A DNA stretch of 64,000 bases from Calothrix sp. PCC 7716 (GTDB taxonomy: Bacteria; Cyanobacteriota; Cyanobacteriia; Cyanobacteriales; Nostocaceae). Below are positions 7,874 to 16,857 of this stretch, piece after piece; within the stretch, counting starts at the first letter, position 1, and every line of letters starts with the position of its first letter. Under the pieces are notes generated by a model. It was not told where the DNA came from. It saw only the letters and a program-made list of their open reading frames with translations, and ran no database searches. The stretch is taken from the NCBI RefSeq assembly GCF_019977735.1, contig NZ_AP025018.1, forward strand, positions 10,544,580-10,608,579, read 5' to 3'. Both the position numbers and the translations under genes were made by a program.

Positions 7874-8707
7874 ATGACAATTGCTACATCAACCAAATCC
7901 GGACTTAATTGGGTCCACATTTTATTTTTCTCTAGCTTGCACGTTGGTGCCTTGTTCGCTCTACTTCCGAGTAACTTTAGCTGGCAAGCAGTCGGCGTAT
8001 TTGTGTTCCTTTATTGGCTAACGGGTTGCCTTGGCATTACCCTTGGATTTCACCGTTTAATTACCCACCGCAGTTTTCAAACGCCCAAGTGGCTTGAATA
8101 TTTTCTCGCTTTTTGTGGCACCCTTTCATGTCAGGGTGGACCCATTGATTGGGCTGGTTTACACCGCATCCACCATTTACACTCTGACCAAGAAAAAGAC
8201 CCGCATGACTCTAACAAAGGTTTTTGGTGGAGTCATATCGGCTGGATGTTTTATAGGTCTCCTGCCTTTGCTGATGTACCTCGCTTCACAAAAGATATAG
8301 GCGAAGACCCAGTTTACCAGTTTTTGCAAAAAAATATGATTTTGCTTCAGGTCGCTCTGGGCTTAACTTTACTAGCTATCGGTGGGTGGTCATTTGTTGT
8401 ATGGGGTATTTTTGTTCGCCTTGTACTTGTATGGCACTTTACTTGGTTTGTTAATAGCGCTACTCATAAGTTTGGTTACAAAACATATGATTCTGGCGAC
8501 CATTCCACCAACTGTTGGTGGGTTGCTTTACTAACTTATGGTGAAGGTTGGCACAATAACCATCATGCGTACCAGTACTCTGCTCGTCACGGTTTGGAAT
8601 GGTGGGAAATTGATTTTACTTGGATAGTTATTCAAGTTTTACAAATGCTTGGTTTAGCAACAAACATTAAACTGGCGCCGAAAAAGCAGTCAGGTTCCGC
8701 AGCATAA
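7874..8707 (+). CDS. desC: Acyl-lipid delta-9 desaturase DesC
   Basis: 277 residues from ATG 7874; an in-frame start 37 codons upstream is less likely because conserved sequence begins with MTIATSTKSGLNW. It introduces the first double bond at C9 of stearoyl chains on membrane glycerolipids, using ferredoxin. The three diiron histidine boxes are present: HRLITHRSF (about 59), HRIHHLHSD (about 96) and HNNHHAYQ (about 229), with four hydrophobic spans arranged around them. It opens the 6-kb desaturase cluster and is followed by a hairpin, so it is probably transcribed separately from desA. Confidence 0.9.
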   Translation: MTIATSTKSGLNWVHILFFSSLHVGALFALLPSNFSWQAVGVFVFLYWLTGCLGITLGFHRLITHRSFQTPKWLEYFLAFCGTLSCQGGPIDWAGLHRIHHLHSDQEKDPHDSNKGFWWSHIGWMFYRSPAFADVPRFTKDIGEDPVYQFLQKNMILLQVALGLTLLAIGGWSFVVWGIFVRLVLVWHFTWFVNSATHKFGYKTYDSGDHSTNCWWVALLTYGEGWHNNHHAYQYSARHGLEWWEIDFTWIVIQVLQMLGLATNIKLAPKKQSGSAA

Positions 8708-8728
8708 AATAATCTGCTTGCAATCTAT

Positions 8729-8752
8729 CCCCCGCTTTATCAACGGGGGTTT
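8729..8752 (+). terminator. Hairpin downstream of desC
   Basis: CCCCCG (8729-8734) and CGGGGG (8744-8749) enclose a 9-nt loop and are followed by TTT. A strong GC stem at the correct distance from the desC stop suggests a Rho-independent terminator, though the T-run is short. Confidence 0.6.
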
Positions 8753-8828
8753 AAAATGTCGCGAAAATTGCGATTTTATTGATATAATCCAAATCGCGAC
8801 CTTAACAAAACTTTACTCAAGATGTTAC

Positions 8829-8932
8829 AAGTTAGGAGTTAAAAGTCAGGAGTTAGGAGTTAGAAGTTAGGAGTTAAAAGTCATAACTCAGCACTCAGCA
8901 CTCAGCACTCATTACTCATAACTCATAACTCT
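8829..8932. repeat. STRR block (heptanucleotide AGTTAGG / CAGCACT families)
   Basis: Tandem 7-bp units: GTTAGGA-type, then TCAGCAC-type and CTCATAA-type. Such STRRs are typical of heterocystous cyanobacteria. The block fills most of the 258-bp desC-desA gap and ends about 30 bp before the desA start, so it lies in or beside the desA promoter/leader. Confidence 0.85.
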
Positions 8933-8965
8933 TGATTGTGGGGAGTTTTTCATAATTTAGTATTC

Positions 8966-10042
8966 ATGACAGTATCAATAGTTAAGAGCGAAGAGTCTCG
9001 CAAAAGCACTCAGACTATCGTCCCTGATAGTTTTGGTCAAGATAGCCTAAAGCTAAAGCATATTATCAAATCCATCCCGCGCGAGTGTTTCCAAAAGGAT
9101 AGTCGCAAAGCATGGACGGGGGTGATTATAAATGTGCTAATGGTGGCTTTGGGATATGCAAGTTTGGTAGTTTCTCCTTGGTATCTTTTACCACTTGCAT
9201 GGATTTTTACAGGAACTGCACTCACAGGCTTTTTTGTAATTGGGCATGATTGTGGACACCGCTCATTCTCAAACCGTCGCTGGGTTAATGATTTAGTAGG
9301 GCACATAGCATTTTTACCGTTAATTTACCCATTTCATGCTTGGCGTGTTGGTCACAATTATCACCATAAACATACTAATAAGCTTGATTTTGATAATGCT
9401 TGGCATCCAATTAGACCAGAGATGTTTGAAAGCAGTAGTCCAACATGGCGCCTAATTCTGAAAACGTTTTTAACAAACAAATTGTGGTGGGTCGGTTCTA
9501 TAGGTCATTGGGCGTTGATACATTTTAACGCCGAGAATTTTCTAGAGAAAGACCGTCCTAAAGTTAAATTATCAGTTGCAGTTGTAACAATATTTGCGGC
9601 AATAGCTTTTCCAGCGTTGATTTTTACAACTGGAATTTGGGGATTTGTGAAATTTTGGCTAGTGCCTTGGTTAGTTTATCATTTCTGGATGAGTACTTTT
9701 ACTTACGTTCACCATACGGCGCCGGATGTACCATTTGAAAATCGCTGGAAGTGGAACGAAGCAATTGCTCAGTTAGCGGGTACTATTCATTGTGATTATC
9801 CAGCCTGGGTAGAGTTTTTGTGTCACGACATTAACGTTCACGTACCACACCATATTTCAACAGCAATTCCTTCTTATAATTTGCGGAAGGCCTACCGCAG
9901 CATTAAAGAAAATTGGAATACGTATCTCCATGATGAATGTCGTTTCTCATGGTCTTTAATGAAGCGGTTGACTGATGAGTGTCAGCTATACAAAGAAGAT
10001 AATGGTTATCTAACTTTTAAGCAGTACGAAGCTGGTAAATAG
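8966..10042 (+). CDS. desA: Acyl-lipid delta-12 desaturase DesA
   Basis: 358 residues from ATG 8966 ([11 protein letters not shown]); an upstream in-frame ATG adds ten residues without conservation. It adds the C12 double bond to oleoyl lipids, giving linoleoyl chains. Histidine boxes HDCGHRSF (about 92), HNYHHKHTN (about 128) and HVPHHIS (about 292) are all present and in the delta-12/omega-3 spacing. Hydrophobic segments lie at about 45-90 and 205-250. The N-terminal [15 protein letters not shown] block is shared with DesB. An STRR block lies immediately upstream. Confidence 0.9.
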   Translation: MTVSIVKSEESRKSTQTIVPDSFGQDSLKLKHIIKSIPRECFQKDSRKAWTGVIINVLMVALGYASLVVSPWYLLPLAWIFTGTALTGFFVIGHDCGHRSFSNRRWVNDLVGHIAFLPLIYPFHAWRVGHNYHHKHTNKLDFDNAWHPIRPEMFESSSPTWRLILKTFLTNKLWWVGSIGHWALIHFNAENFLEKDRPKVKLSVAVVTIFAAIAFPALIFTTGIWGFVKFWLVPWLVYHFWMSTFTYVHHTAPDVPFENRWKWNEAIAQLAGTIHCDYPAWVEFLCHDINVHVPHHISTAIPSYNLRKAYRSIKENWNTYLHDECRFSWSLMKRLTDECQLYKEDNGYLTFKQYEAGK

Positions 10043-10079
10043 ACAATATCTTCTGAGCAAATATACCCTAGTCATTCTT

Positions 10080-10170
10080 GTGGAATATTGTGGAATATTG
10101 TGGAATATTGTGGAATGGGCATCCTTGCCCGTTCTTTATCCAGGGCGGGCAAGGATGCCCACCCCACAAG
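10080..10170. repeat. Dispersed palindrome (GGGCATCCTTGCCCG type) with GTGGAATATT tandem repeat
   Basis: The decamer TGGAATATTG is repeated three times, followed by GGGCATCCTTGCCCGTTC and, after a short loop, its inverted copy GGGCGGGCAAGGATGCCC then ACCCCACAAG. Related elements lie at 26601 and 37150. This copy fills the desA-desD gap. Confidence 0.8.
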
Positions 10171-10195
10171 AAAAATATAAACTAACAAAAAATAC

Positions 10196-11356
10196 ATGAC
10201 ACAAGCACAAACCCAGACACAAACACAAACACAGACACAAACACAAGCACAAACGCAACCACAAACACGAGTAACTTATACTAAGAATCTTGGTTTTAGA
10301 AAAAGACTCAATCAGCGAGTTGATGAGTATTTTGAATCGAATAATATTTCAAAGCGCGATAATGCTGCAATGTATTTTAAGACAGCAGTGATTTTAGGCT
10401 GGGTAATTGGTGCTTGGACTTTTACATTGTTTGGACCAGCAGTTATTTGGGTAAAAATAATTGGATGTATTGTATTAGGAGCAGGAATTGCTGGTATAGG
10501 TTTTAGTGTTGGACATGATGCCAACCACGGTGGTTACTCAAGTAAAAAATCTGTTAATAGATTTATTGGTTTGATTTATGATGTAATAGGTCTTTCCAGC
10601 TATTTATGGAGATATCGCCATAATTATCTTCATCATACTTTTACTAATATTTTAGGTCACGACGTAGAAATACATGGTGACGGATTGGTACGAATGACTC
10701 CTGTTATGGAGCATAAGCCTTATCAAAGGTTTCAGCATTTATTTGTATCATTTATTTATGCGATTATTCCGTTCTACTGGTCTTTAGCTGATGTACACAT
10801 AATTTTGTTTAAGCGTAAGTATCATGACCATGTAGTACCTGTCAATTTTAAAGAAATATTTACTTTACTCGTAGGTAAGGTTGTTTGGTTAGGAATTTTC
10901 TTTATAATTCCAATAGCTGCAGGATATACTCCGATTCAGGCATTTATTGGATTTAGCATTGCTTACATGACTTATGGTTTGTTGATATGCAATGTATTTA
11001 TGCTTGCTCACGTCTTGGAACCAGCAGAATTTGTTGAACCTGACCCACAGTCTAATTGTGTTGATGATGAATGGGCTGTTTCACAAGTTAAGACAACTGT
11101 TGATTTTGCACCAAAGAATGCTTTCTTAAATTGGTATTTAGGTGGTTTGAATTACCAAGTTGTTCATCATTTATTTCCTCAAGTATGTCACATACATTAT
11201 CCTAAAATCGCTCCCATTTTAGCGGAGGTTTGCGCTGAGTTTGACGTGCAGTATTATGTTTACCCAACTTTTACCGAAGCATTAGCAGCAAATTACGGTT
11301 TATTGAAAGCTTTGGGTTCCGGCGCCAATAGTACTCTTGATTTAGTTACTCCATAA
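10196..11356 (+). CDS. desD: Acyl-lipid delta-6 desaturase DesD, copy 1
   Basis: 386 residues. A front-end desaturase that adds a double bond at C6 of linoleoyl or alpha-linolenoyl lipids. It lacks a cytochrome b5 domain, as bacterial DesD does. Boxes: HDANHGGYS (about 104), HNYLHHTFTN (about 142) and the diagnostic QVVHHLFPQ with Gln replacing the first His (about 321). Membrane segments are at about 64-100, 180-200 and 222-270. Residues 2-24 are a Thr-Gln-rich repeat (TQAQTQTQTQ...) encoded by a CAAACACA-type microsatellite, absent from copy 2, so the N-terminal length probably varies. It is adjacent to copy 2 in the same orientation, suggesting tandem duplication. Confidence 0.88.
   Translation: MTQAQTQTQTQTQTQTQAQTQPQTRVTYTKNLGFRKRLNQRVDEYFESNNISKRDNAAMYFKTAVILGWVIGAWTFTLFGPAVIWVKIIGCIVLGAGIAGIGFSVGHDANHGGYSSKKSVNRFIGLIYDVIGLSSYLWRYRHNYLHHTFTNILGHDVEIHGDGLVRMTPVMEHKPYQRFQHLFVSFIYAIIPFYWSLADVHIILFKRKYHDHVVPVNFKEIFTLLVGKVVWLGIFFIIPIAAGYTPIQAFIGFSIAYMTYGLLICNVFMLAHVLEPAEFVEPDPQSNCVDDEWAVSQVKTTVDFAPKNAFLNWYLGGLNYQVVHHLFPQVCHIHYPKIAPILAEVCAEFDVQYYVYPTFTEALAANYGLLKALGSGANSTLDLVTP
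10199..10266 (+). repeat. In-frame microsatellite encoding Thr-Gln repeats at the DesD N-terminus
   Basis: Alternating ACA/ACC and CAA/CAG/CAC codons (period 6 bp, with GCA interruptions) run from the second codon for about 68 bp. A slippage-prone tract; every unit is a multiple of three, so length change alters only the tail length. Confidence 0.8.
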
Positions 11357-11360
11357 CTTT

Positions 11361-11396
11361 GTAGGTTGGGTTTTGCTATACGCTCCACCCAACCTT
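11361..11396. repeat. Dispersed hairpin GTAGGTTGGGT...ACCCAACCT
   Basis: GTAGGTTGGG and CCCAACCTTG arms surround TTTTGCTATACGCTCCA. The same family forms the outer arms at 6315/6501 and recurs at 12581 and about 32452. It sits 5 bp after the desD copy 1 stop and may terminate its transcript. Confidence 0.7.
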
Positions 11397-11463
11397 GCAT
11401 TTCTACGTAGATAATGTCAAGATATCTAGCAAATAGCTTGATTGACCAATTAGTGGCTAGTAG

Positions 11464-12573
11464 ATGATGATAGCAACGCAAACAAGAGTAACTTATGCTA
11501 AAAATATTGGTTTTAGAAAAAGACTTAACGAAAAAGTTGATGATTATTTTGAATCGAAACAAATAGCGAAACGTGATAACCTTGCAATGTATTGGAAGAC
11601 GGTAGTTATTTTAGGATGGGTAATTGGTACTTGGACTTTTATTCTTTTTAGTCCATCAATACTGTTGATTAAATTAATTGCATGTATTGTACTTGGGTTA
11701 GGAATTGCTGGTGTTGGTTTTAGTGTGGGTCATGATGCAAATCACGGTGGTTACTCAAATCATAAATCTGTTAATTATTTAATTGGTTTGATTTATGATG
11801 TAATTGGAATTTCGAGTTATCTATGGAAATTTAGGCACAATTTTCTTCATCATACGTATACTAATATTTTAGGTCATGATGTTGATATTTATGGAGATGG
11901 GTTAGTGCGGATGACTCCTCACTTAGAAAGGAAGTGGTACCACAAGTTCCAGCACATATATATCAATTTTATATACATGTTTCTTCCTTTCTATTGGTCT
12001 TTTAGTGATGTTGAGATAATTTTATTCAAGCGTAAGTATCATAATCACATAATTCCTATAAATACTAAGCAAATACTTATACTTTTAACAGGTAAAGTGG
12101 TTTGGTTGTGGCTGTTTATTGGACTTCCTATTTGGTTAGGATATAGTTTTATTGAGACAATTGTTGGATTTTGTATTACTTACATGACGTATGGTTTAAT
12201 GATAGGTAATGTGTTTTCGCTAGCTCATGTTTTAGAACCAGCGCAATTTATTGAACCATCACCTCAATCAAACCAAGTTGATGATGAATGGGCAATATCA
12301 CAAGTGAAAACAACTGTAGATTTTGCACCTGAGAACGCTTTTATTAATTGGTACGTTGGGGGTCTTAATTATCAAGTCATCCATCATTTACTTCCTCATA
12401 TTTGCCATATTCATTACCCAAAAATAGCTCCTATCTTAGCTGAGGTTTGCGCTGAGTTTGATGTACAATATAATGTTTATCCAACTTTGGCACAAGCACT
12501 AGCAGCAAATTATAGTTTACTAAAAACTTTAGGTTCCGGCGCCGAAAGTAATCTTGATTTGGTTGCTTCGTAG
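11464..12573 (+). CDS. desD: Acyl-lipid delta-6 desaturase DesD, copy 2
   Basis: 369 residues, aligned end to end with copy 1 from TRVTYAKNIGFRKRLN onward, without the Thr-Gln tail. Boxes: HDANHGGYS (about 90), HNFLHHTYTN (about 127) and QVIHHLLPH (about 305). Differences from copy 1 cluster in the loop before the third transmembrane pair (HLERKWYHKFQH against VMEHKPYQRFQH), a region that could influence substrate choice. Both copies share EPAQF/EPAEF, DDEWA and the C-terminal GSGAESNLDL/GSGANSTLDL, the latter encoded over a GGCGCC site in both genes. The two may prefer different acyl chains (18:2 versus 18:3) or be expressed under different conditions; that is inference. Confidence 0.87.
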   Translation: MMIATQTRVTYAKNIGFRKRLNEKVDDYFESKQIAKRDNLAMYWKTVVILGWVIGTWTFILFSPSILLIKLIACIVLGLGIAGVGFSVGHDANHGGYSNHKSVNYLIGLIYDVIGISSYLWKFRHNFLHHTYTNILGHDVDIYGDGLVRMTPHLERKWYHKFQHIYINFIYMFLPFYWSFSDVEIILFKRKYHNHIIPINTKQILILLTGKVVWLWLFIGLPIWLGYSFIETIVGFCITYMTYGLMIGNVFSLAHVLEPAQFIEPSPQSNQVDDEWAISQVKTTVDFAPENAFINWYVGGLNYQVIHHLLPHICHIHYPKIAPILAEVCAEFDVQYNVYPTLAQALAANYSLLKTLGSGAESNLDLVAS

Positions 12574-12580
12574 TTGCTTC

Positions 12581-12616
12581 GTAGGTTGGGTTCTGCTATC
12601 GCTCCACCCAACCTAC
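12581..12616. repeat. Dispersed hairpin GTAGGTTGGGT...ACCCAACCTAC after desD copy 2
   Basis: Same family as the hairpin after desD copy 1, placed just 7 bp after this stop codon. The remaining roughly 280 bp to desB is AT-rich, contains one GGCGCC site, and presumably holds the desB promoter, which I could not place with confidence. Confidence 0.7.
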
Positions 12617-12900
12617 TGCTTAACTATATGTGCAAAAAGAAATATTTGAATAATTGAGTTATTATAGTTTATTCGGCGCCTAATAAGTGTGTGATACGGC
12701 TATGTTTATATACAGCTTTACCAGAAATTTATAATAAGCATACTTTGATGTAAATAATTCAGATGACTTATAGGAAATGGTATTTGTCATTTGACCAATA
12801 TAGTGCTAATAATACTAAAGGCTAATTATATTTATCAAAAGTGTGAACGATTGCAATTTGCTTTCTTTTCACGTTTGAATTTTACGAACAGCAAAATCAA

Positions 12901-13983
12901 GTGACAGATACAATAATTTCTTCCAGCAATCAACAAGGCTTAAAGTCGCCAGTAGAAACAACTCTCCCTTTCACTCTTGGAGATTTGAAAGCAGCAATTC
13001 CAGCAGAATGCTTTCAACCTAGTGTTGTGAAATCGATGTATTATTTCTTTCGTGACATTGCAGTTATAGGACTACTTTATGCAGTAGCTTACCATTTTGA
13101 CTCTTGGCTATTTTTCCCAATATTTTGGGTAATGCAAGGGACAATGTTCTGGGCACTATTTGTTGTCGGACATGACTGCGGACACCAATCTTTTTCTAAG
13201 TATAAGTGGCTGAATGATTTAATGGGTCATATTTGCCATACACCAATTTTGGTACCGTATCACGGTTGGCGAATTAGCCATCGCACTCACCACAAAAATA
13301 CGGGTAGTCTTGAAAATGATGAAAGCTGGTATCCTTCGAGTGAGTCAGAATATAACGAGTCTGGTTTTATCACTAAGCTTGGACGACACTATATATTTTT
13401 GCTAGCGTACCCAATTTACTTGTTTATGCGCTCTCCTGGTAAAACAGGTTCGCATTTCCTTCCCAGTAGTTCCTTATTCAAGCCAAGTGAAAAGTGGGAT
13501 GTTATTACTAGCACTGTTTGTTGGAGTGCTATGGTAGGTTTATTAGGATTCTTAACTTACCAATTTGGCTTCATATGGTTTGTTAAGTATTATTTGGGGC
13601 CTTATTTAGTATTTGTAATTTGGTTGGATTTGGTCACATTTTTACACCACACTGAACCTACTATTCCTTGGTATCGTGGTGATGAGTGGACTTTTTTGAA
13701 AGGCGCCATTTCTTCAATTGACCGTGATTATGGTTTTATCAACAACATTCATCACGATATTGGGACTCACGTCGCACACCATATCTTCTTAAATATGCCG
13801 CATTACAATTTGAAGAAGGCTACTGCGGCTATTAAACCAATAATGGGTGATTACTTCTTCGAGTCAAACGAACCAATTTGGAAGTCACTTTGGCGTTCTG
13901 CGGCTGAGTGTCATTTTGTACCTGATAAAGGTAACAAGGTTTATTATACTTCGCACAAGCTAAAAGCTTCTACACAGGAGTAA
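12901..13983 (+). CDS. desB: Acyl-lipid omega-3 (delta-15) desaturase DesB
   Basis: 360 residues, start GTG (no in-frame ATG nearer the conserved N-terminus). It adds the omega-3 double bond to linoleoyl and gamma-linolenoyl lipids; with DesD this yields stearidonoyl (18:4) chains. Boxes: HDCGHQSF (about 96), HRTHHKNTG (about 132) and HVAHHIF (about 297). The N-terminal block DLKAAIPAECF matches DesA's, consistent with common ancestry. Family desB genes are strongly cold-induced; the long AT-rich leader here would fit that but no element is recognisable. A bidirectional hairpin separates it from the convergent ProA-like gene. Confidence 0.9.
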   Translation: MTDTIISSSNQQGLKSPVETTLPFTLGDLKAAIPAECFQPSVVKSMYYFFRDIAVIGLLYAVAYHFDSWLFFPIFWVMQGTMFWALFVVGHDCGHQSFSKYKWLNDLMGHICHTPILVPYHGWRISHRTHHKNTGSLENDESWYPSSESEYNESGFITKLGRHYIFLLAYPIYLFMRSPGKTGSHFLPSSSLFKPSEKWDVITSTVCWSAMVGLLGFLTYQFGFIWFVKYYLGPYLVFVIWLDLVTFLHHTEPTIPWYRGDEWTFLKGAISSIDRDYGFINNIHHDIGTHVAHHIFLNMPHYNLKKATAAIKPIMGDYFFESNEPIWKSLWRSAAECHFVPDKGNKVYYTSHKLKASTQE

Positions 13984-13998
13984 ATTACCTCCTTCTTG

Positions 13999-14023
13999 TA
14001 GGGTGGGCATTTTTGCCCGCCCT
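13999..14023. terminator. Bidirectional hairpin between convergent desB and proA-like genes
   Basis: AGGGTGGGCA and TGCCCGCCCT pair around a short T loop, flanked by AT-rich sequence, between two converging stop codons. It is a variant of the dispersed GGTGGGCA palindrome. Terminator role inferred from position. Confidence 0.6.
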
Positions 14024-14033
14024 TAAATTTTAA

Positions 14034-15299
14034 CTAAAATCTTCCGTTGCCTTGAACGATGTGTTTAACTGTTGTTAGACTTTCGAGGTTAATGATTCCG
14101 CGTCGGTGTCCTTTTTGATTTGACATTCCTAAGAATACAGCGTCACTACGAGATGTGTTGCGCGAAAAACGTGGGGATGCGTTGACGTATGTGGAAGCAC
14201 TATTTACACCAAGTGCAAATTGCCGACTTTCTTGATAAGATTCTGTCACAATGCAGTCAGCATGTCCACTACTGTATTGATTTATCCAGTTGATGGCTAT
14301 TTCTAAGCTATCAACGAGTTTGAATGCAACAGTTTTGTTTAAATATGGATTACCCCATTCGTTGTCACTAGCAAGTTGTAGTTGTCCAAAAGCTGCCGTT
14401 AGTTCTTCATCACCTTTAATATCAAAACCTTTTTCTTTCAAGCTGTTGAATAGAGTTGTTAGTGATGATGGTAAAGTTTGACGGTGTACTAGTACTTTTT
14501 CTATAGCGTTAACTGGGTCTGGTTCGCTAGAGTGACTATCTACAATTATTCCCCTCAGCATTTCTAAGCTGCTGTTGAGTGACCAATATGCATAGCAGTT
14601 ACCCATTGCTGATTTTAGTACAGGCGCCGTTGAAGTACGCACGACTTGCTGCACGAAACTTGGACGTCCATAAGGTATTACCAAATTTAAATATTTGTCT
14701 TGGGTTATTAAATCACGTAACGAGGCGCCGTGTTCACTGGTTATTAGCTCAATGCTTCCAACTGGTAAACCTTTATCTAAGATGGCATTTTGCAGGACAT
14801 CGACTATTGCAGCATTGGAATGACTCGATTCGGTACTGCCTTTAAGAATAATGCTATTACCTGTTTTAATACACATCGCAGCAGCAATGGCACCTAATTC
14901 TGGAAATGCCTCATAAATAAAAGCGATTACACCCAATGGCATTAAATGCGAATAAGTCTGAGAATCATCAAGCTGATAGTCAGCAGTTCTGACACGTCGC
15001 AAAGGGTCGGGTAACTCTCCTAAACGCTGCAAAATATCAACTGCTGCTTCCAAACGTTCTGGAGTTAATTTTAGCCAATCTAAAATTAACTCAGGTACCG
15101 CCATTTCTCGACTGGCTTCTAAGTCAAGGGTGTTAGCCTCCAAAATATCATCAAATGCATTATTCAGCGCTCGTGCCATTGCCAGCACAGCGCGACTGCG
15201 GTCTATTCCCTTTGTTATACCTAAACGTAAAGAAGCATTATAAGCGCGCATCGCAATACGCATTACTTCAGGTACGTCATCAAAAGCATCAACACTCAT
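14034..15299 (-). CDS. ProA-like aldehyde dehydrogenase family protein (divergent gamma-glutamyl phosphate reductase paralogue)
   Basis: 421 residues, the usual length for ProA. Recognisable blocks: GVIAFIYEAFPELGAIAAA and CIKTGNSIILKG (about 122-154), and a catalytic-cysteine region AMGNCYAYW (Cys235). Canonical ProA has an IPRGG motif and GxCHxYxD around the Cys; here these read IPYGRPS and GNCYAYWS. The ProA tail LHARGPMGL is replaced by KGHRRGIINLESLTT. The catalytic Cys survives but substrate contacts have changed, so it is probably not the housekeeping proline enzyme. It starts 7 bp after the 135-residue membrane protein gene and is likely cotranscribed with it. Confidence 0.7.
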   Translation of the reverse strand: MSVDAFDDVPEVMRIAMRAYNASLRLGITKGIDRSRAVLAMARALNNAFDDILEANTLDLEASREMAVPELILDWLKLTPERLEAAVDILQRLGELPDPLRRVRTADYQLDDSQTYSHLMPLGVIAFIYEAFPELGAIAAAMCIKTGNSIILKGSTESSHSNAAIVDVLQNAILDKGLPVGSIELITSEHGASLRDLITQDKYLNLVIPYGRPSFVQQVVRTSTAPVLKSAMGNCYAYWSLNSSLEMLRGIIVDSHSSEPDPVNAIEKVLVHRQTLPSSLTTLFNSLKEKGFDIKGDEELTAAFGQLQLASDNEWGNPYLNKTVAFKLVDSLEIAINWINQYSSGHADCIVTESYQESRQFALGVNSASTYVNASPRFSRNTSRSDAVFLGMSNQKGHRRGIINLESLTTVKHIVQGNGRF

Positions 15300-15305
15300 C
15301 TGGGA

Positions 15306-15713
15306 TTACGGTCTATGGGTCAACCACAACATTAGTGCAGGTAAAAGCGCTAATAGTACCGCTAGCATTGCCCAGGCAACCCAACTTGATGTGTTTGCCA
15401 AACGTAATGCCAATGGTAGCCATATAACCACTAGCACAAAAATAATGCCTAGCGCTACAGGTAAGTAACTTTCTCCCATTTTAGGATGAACAACGCTCCA
15501 AGCGTTACCCGACCAACGCCAAGCCTTTTTATAAGGATACGTGGTTGAAAGTTCTTCTAAAACATAACCGCTATCTTCGACGACGAAAATCCGCTGACAA
15601 CGGTCGCAGCCAAAAGCTTCTGTCAGCGTAATTGCAGTTAACTGTCCCCGACGACGACAAGGACACGGGTACTCGTTATTAAAATCTATTTTCTCTGGTT
15701 TTTTGGATTGCAC
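15306..15713 (-). CDS. Conserved hypothetical protein: N-terminal Cys4 zinc-ribbon-like motif, two C-terminal membrane helices
   Basis: 135 residues. Two Cys pairs, CPC (about 17-19) and CDRC (about 35-38), form a probable zinc ribbon. A Trp-rich segment (AWRWSGNAWSVV, about 64-75) follows, then two hydrophobic helices (about 84-104 and 111-130) close the protein, which would sit in the inner or thylakoid membrane with the ribbon in the cytoplasm. No enzymatic motif is visible. It lies immediately upstream of the ProA-like gene on the same strand with a 6-bp gap, so the two probably form an operon. Function unknown. Confidence 0.65.
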   Translation of the reverse strand: MQSKKPEKIDFNNEYPCPCRRRGQLTAITLTEAFGCDRCQRIFVVEDSGYVLEELSTTYPYKKAWRWSGNAWSVVHPKMGESYLPVALGIIFVLVVIWLPLALRLANTSSWVAWAMLAVLLALLPALMLWLTHRP

Positions 15714-15878
15714 AAGCGAATTTGATAACTTGAGCGTGTTTATATATATATAGCTACCACAGTAAAATATTTCAGTTAGCCTAAAATATCACACTGCGAA
15801 ACTTTTTATTATGATATTAGCCCTTATTAAGTGTAATGCATCTTACTGAGATTAACTATAACTAATTGATTAATTCCA

Positions 15879-15903
15879 GTAGGGTGGGCAGTGCCCACCT
15901 TAC
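15879..15903. repeat. Dispersed palindrome GTAGGGTGGGCAGTGCCCACCTTAC
   Basis: Same family as the copies at about 4816, 6387, 31912 and 57195. It lies 41 bp downstream of the cheR stop (minus strand) and could end the chemosensory transcript. Confidence 0.75.
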
Positions 15904-15944
15904 TCTGATTTTCATTCACAATTTCGATTCAGAAACCAGGTTTC

Positions 15945-16778
15945 TCAAGATTTCAACCTGTAGGTGATTGCTTGTCCCAGCTGAACCCTTTCAAAATCGT
16001 TGTCTAGGTTCAAAGTGGTTTCACCTCCACCAAGGAACAAATATCCTTCTGGATGAAGTACTTGTTTTATTTTATACAGTATATCTTTTTTGATATTGAT
16101 GTCGAAATAAATTAAAACGTTGCGAATGAATAAAATATCCACTTGCTGGAAGGGTAAGGTAGACCAAGGTTTAATTAAATTTATTTGATGAAAATTAATT
16201 ATGTTAGAAAGTTCGTGGTCAATTTGCCATTCGTTACTGCAAGAGTGAAAGTACTTTTTTCGTAAGTTAGCAGGTAATCCTCGTCTAACTTCCAACGGAC
16301 TGTACATACCATTACGTGCGCGTGTTAGTGCTTTATTAGAAAAATCGCTAGCAAAAATTTGTAGGTTTGCTTCATTCAACATAGGGAAATGCTCGCGAAT
16401 CAGCATGGCAATACTGTAGACTTCTTGTCCCGTCGAACATGCTGCACTCCAAATCTTGATTTTTTCTAATTGACAAGACTGGCGCCTTTGAATTATCTCC
16501 GGCAAAATATAATTTTTAAGAGCTTCAAAGGGATAAATATCTCGAAAAAAAGTTGTTTCGTAATTGACTAAGTGTTCGATTGCTGCTATATGAAGGTCTC
16601 CAAATTTTGAAACCTTAAGATGTTCAATAAAATTTGCTATTGTATCAAAGCCAATCTGCCGAACGTAGTTTGACAAATGTAATTCAACTAAATATTCTTT
16701 ACCCGCATCAAGAGCAACAGCAGAGTGTTGGCGAACTAAATGACGTAGGTAGTCAAAATCTAGGTTGCTCAAGCTCAT
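15945..16778 (-). CDS. cheR: Chemotaxis protein methyltransferase CheR
   Basis: 277 residues from ATG at 16778 (MSLSNLDFDYL); a start 17 codons further upstream is possible. It transfers methyl groups from AdoMet to glutamates of methyl-accepting chemotaxis proteins. Seen: the N-terminal helical domain, the conserved VNYETTFFRD block (CheR NxTxFFR), AdoMet motif IWSAACSTGQEVYS, and FIRNVLIYFD with a C-terminal GYLFLGGGE. It is the last gene of the minus-strand cluster, 79 bp beyond the cheB stop. Its opposing partner is CheB and its presumed substrate the MCP encoded two genes upstream. Confidence 0.9.
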   Translation of the reverse strand: MSLSNLDFDYLRHLVRQHSAVALDAGKEYLVELHLSNYVRQIGFDTIANFIEHLKVSKFGDLHIAAIEHLVNYETTFFRDIYPFEALKNYILPEIIQRRQSCQLEKIKIWSAACSTGQEVYSIAMLIREHFPMLNEANLQIFASDFSNKALTRARNGMYSPLEVRRGLPANLRKKYFHSCSNEWQIDHELSNIINFHQINLIKPWSTLPFQQVDILFIRNVLIYFDINIKKDILYKIKQVLHPEGYLFLGGGETTLNLDNDFERVQLGQAITYRLKS

Positions 16779-16857
16779 TGTTTGATGACCACAGACTTTA
16801 AACATATATTCACGATAAATTTGATACAAGTTAACAAAAGTTTATAATAATGTTTTA

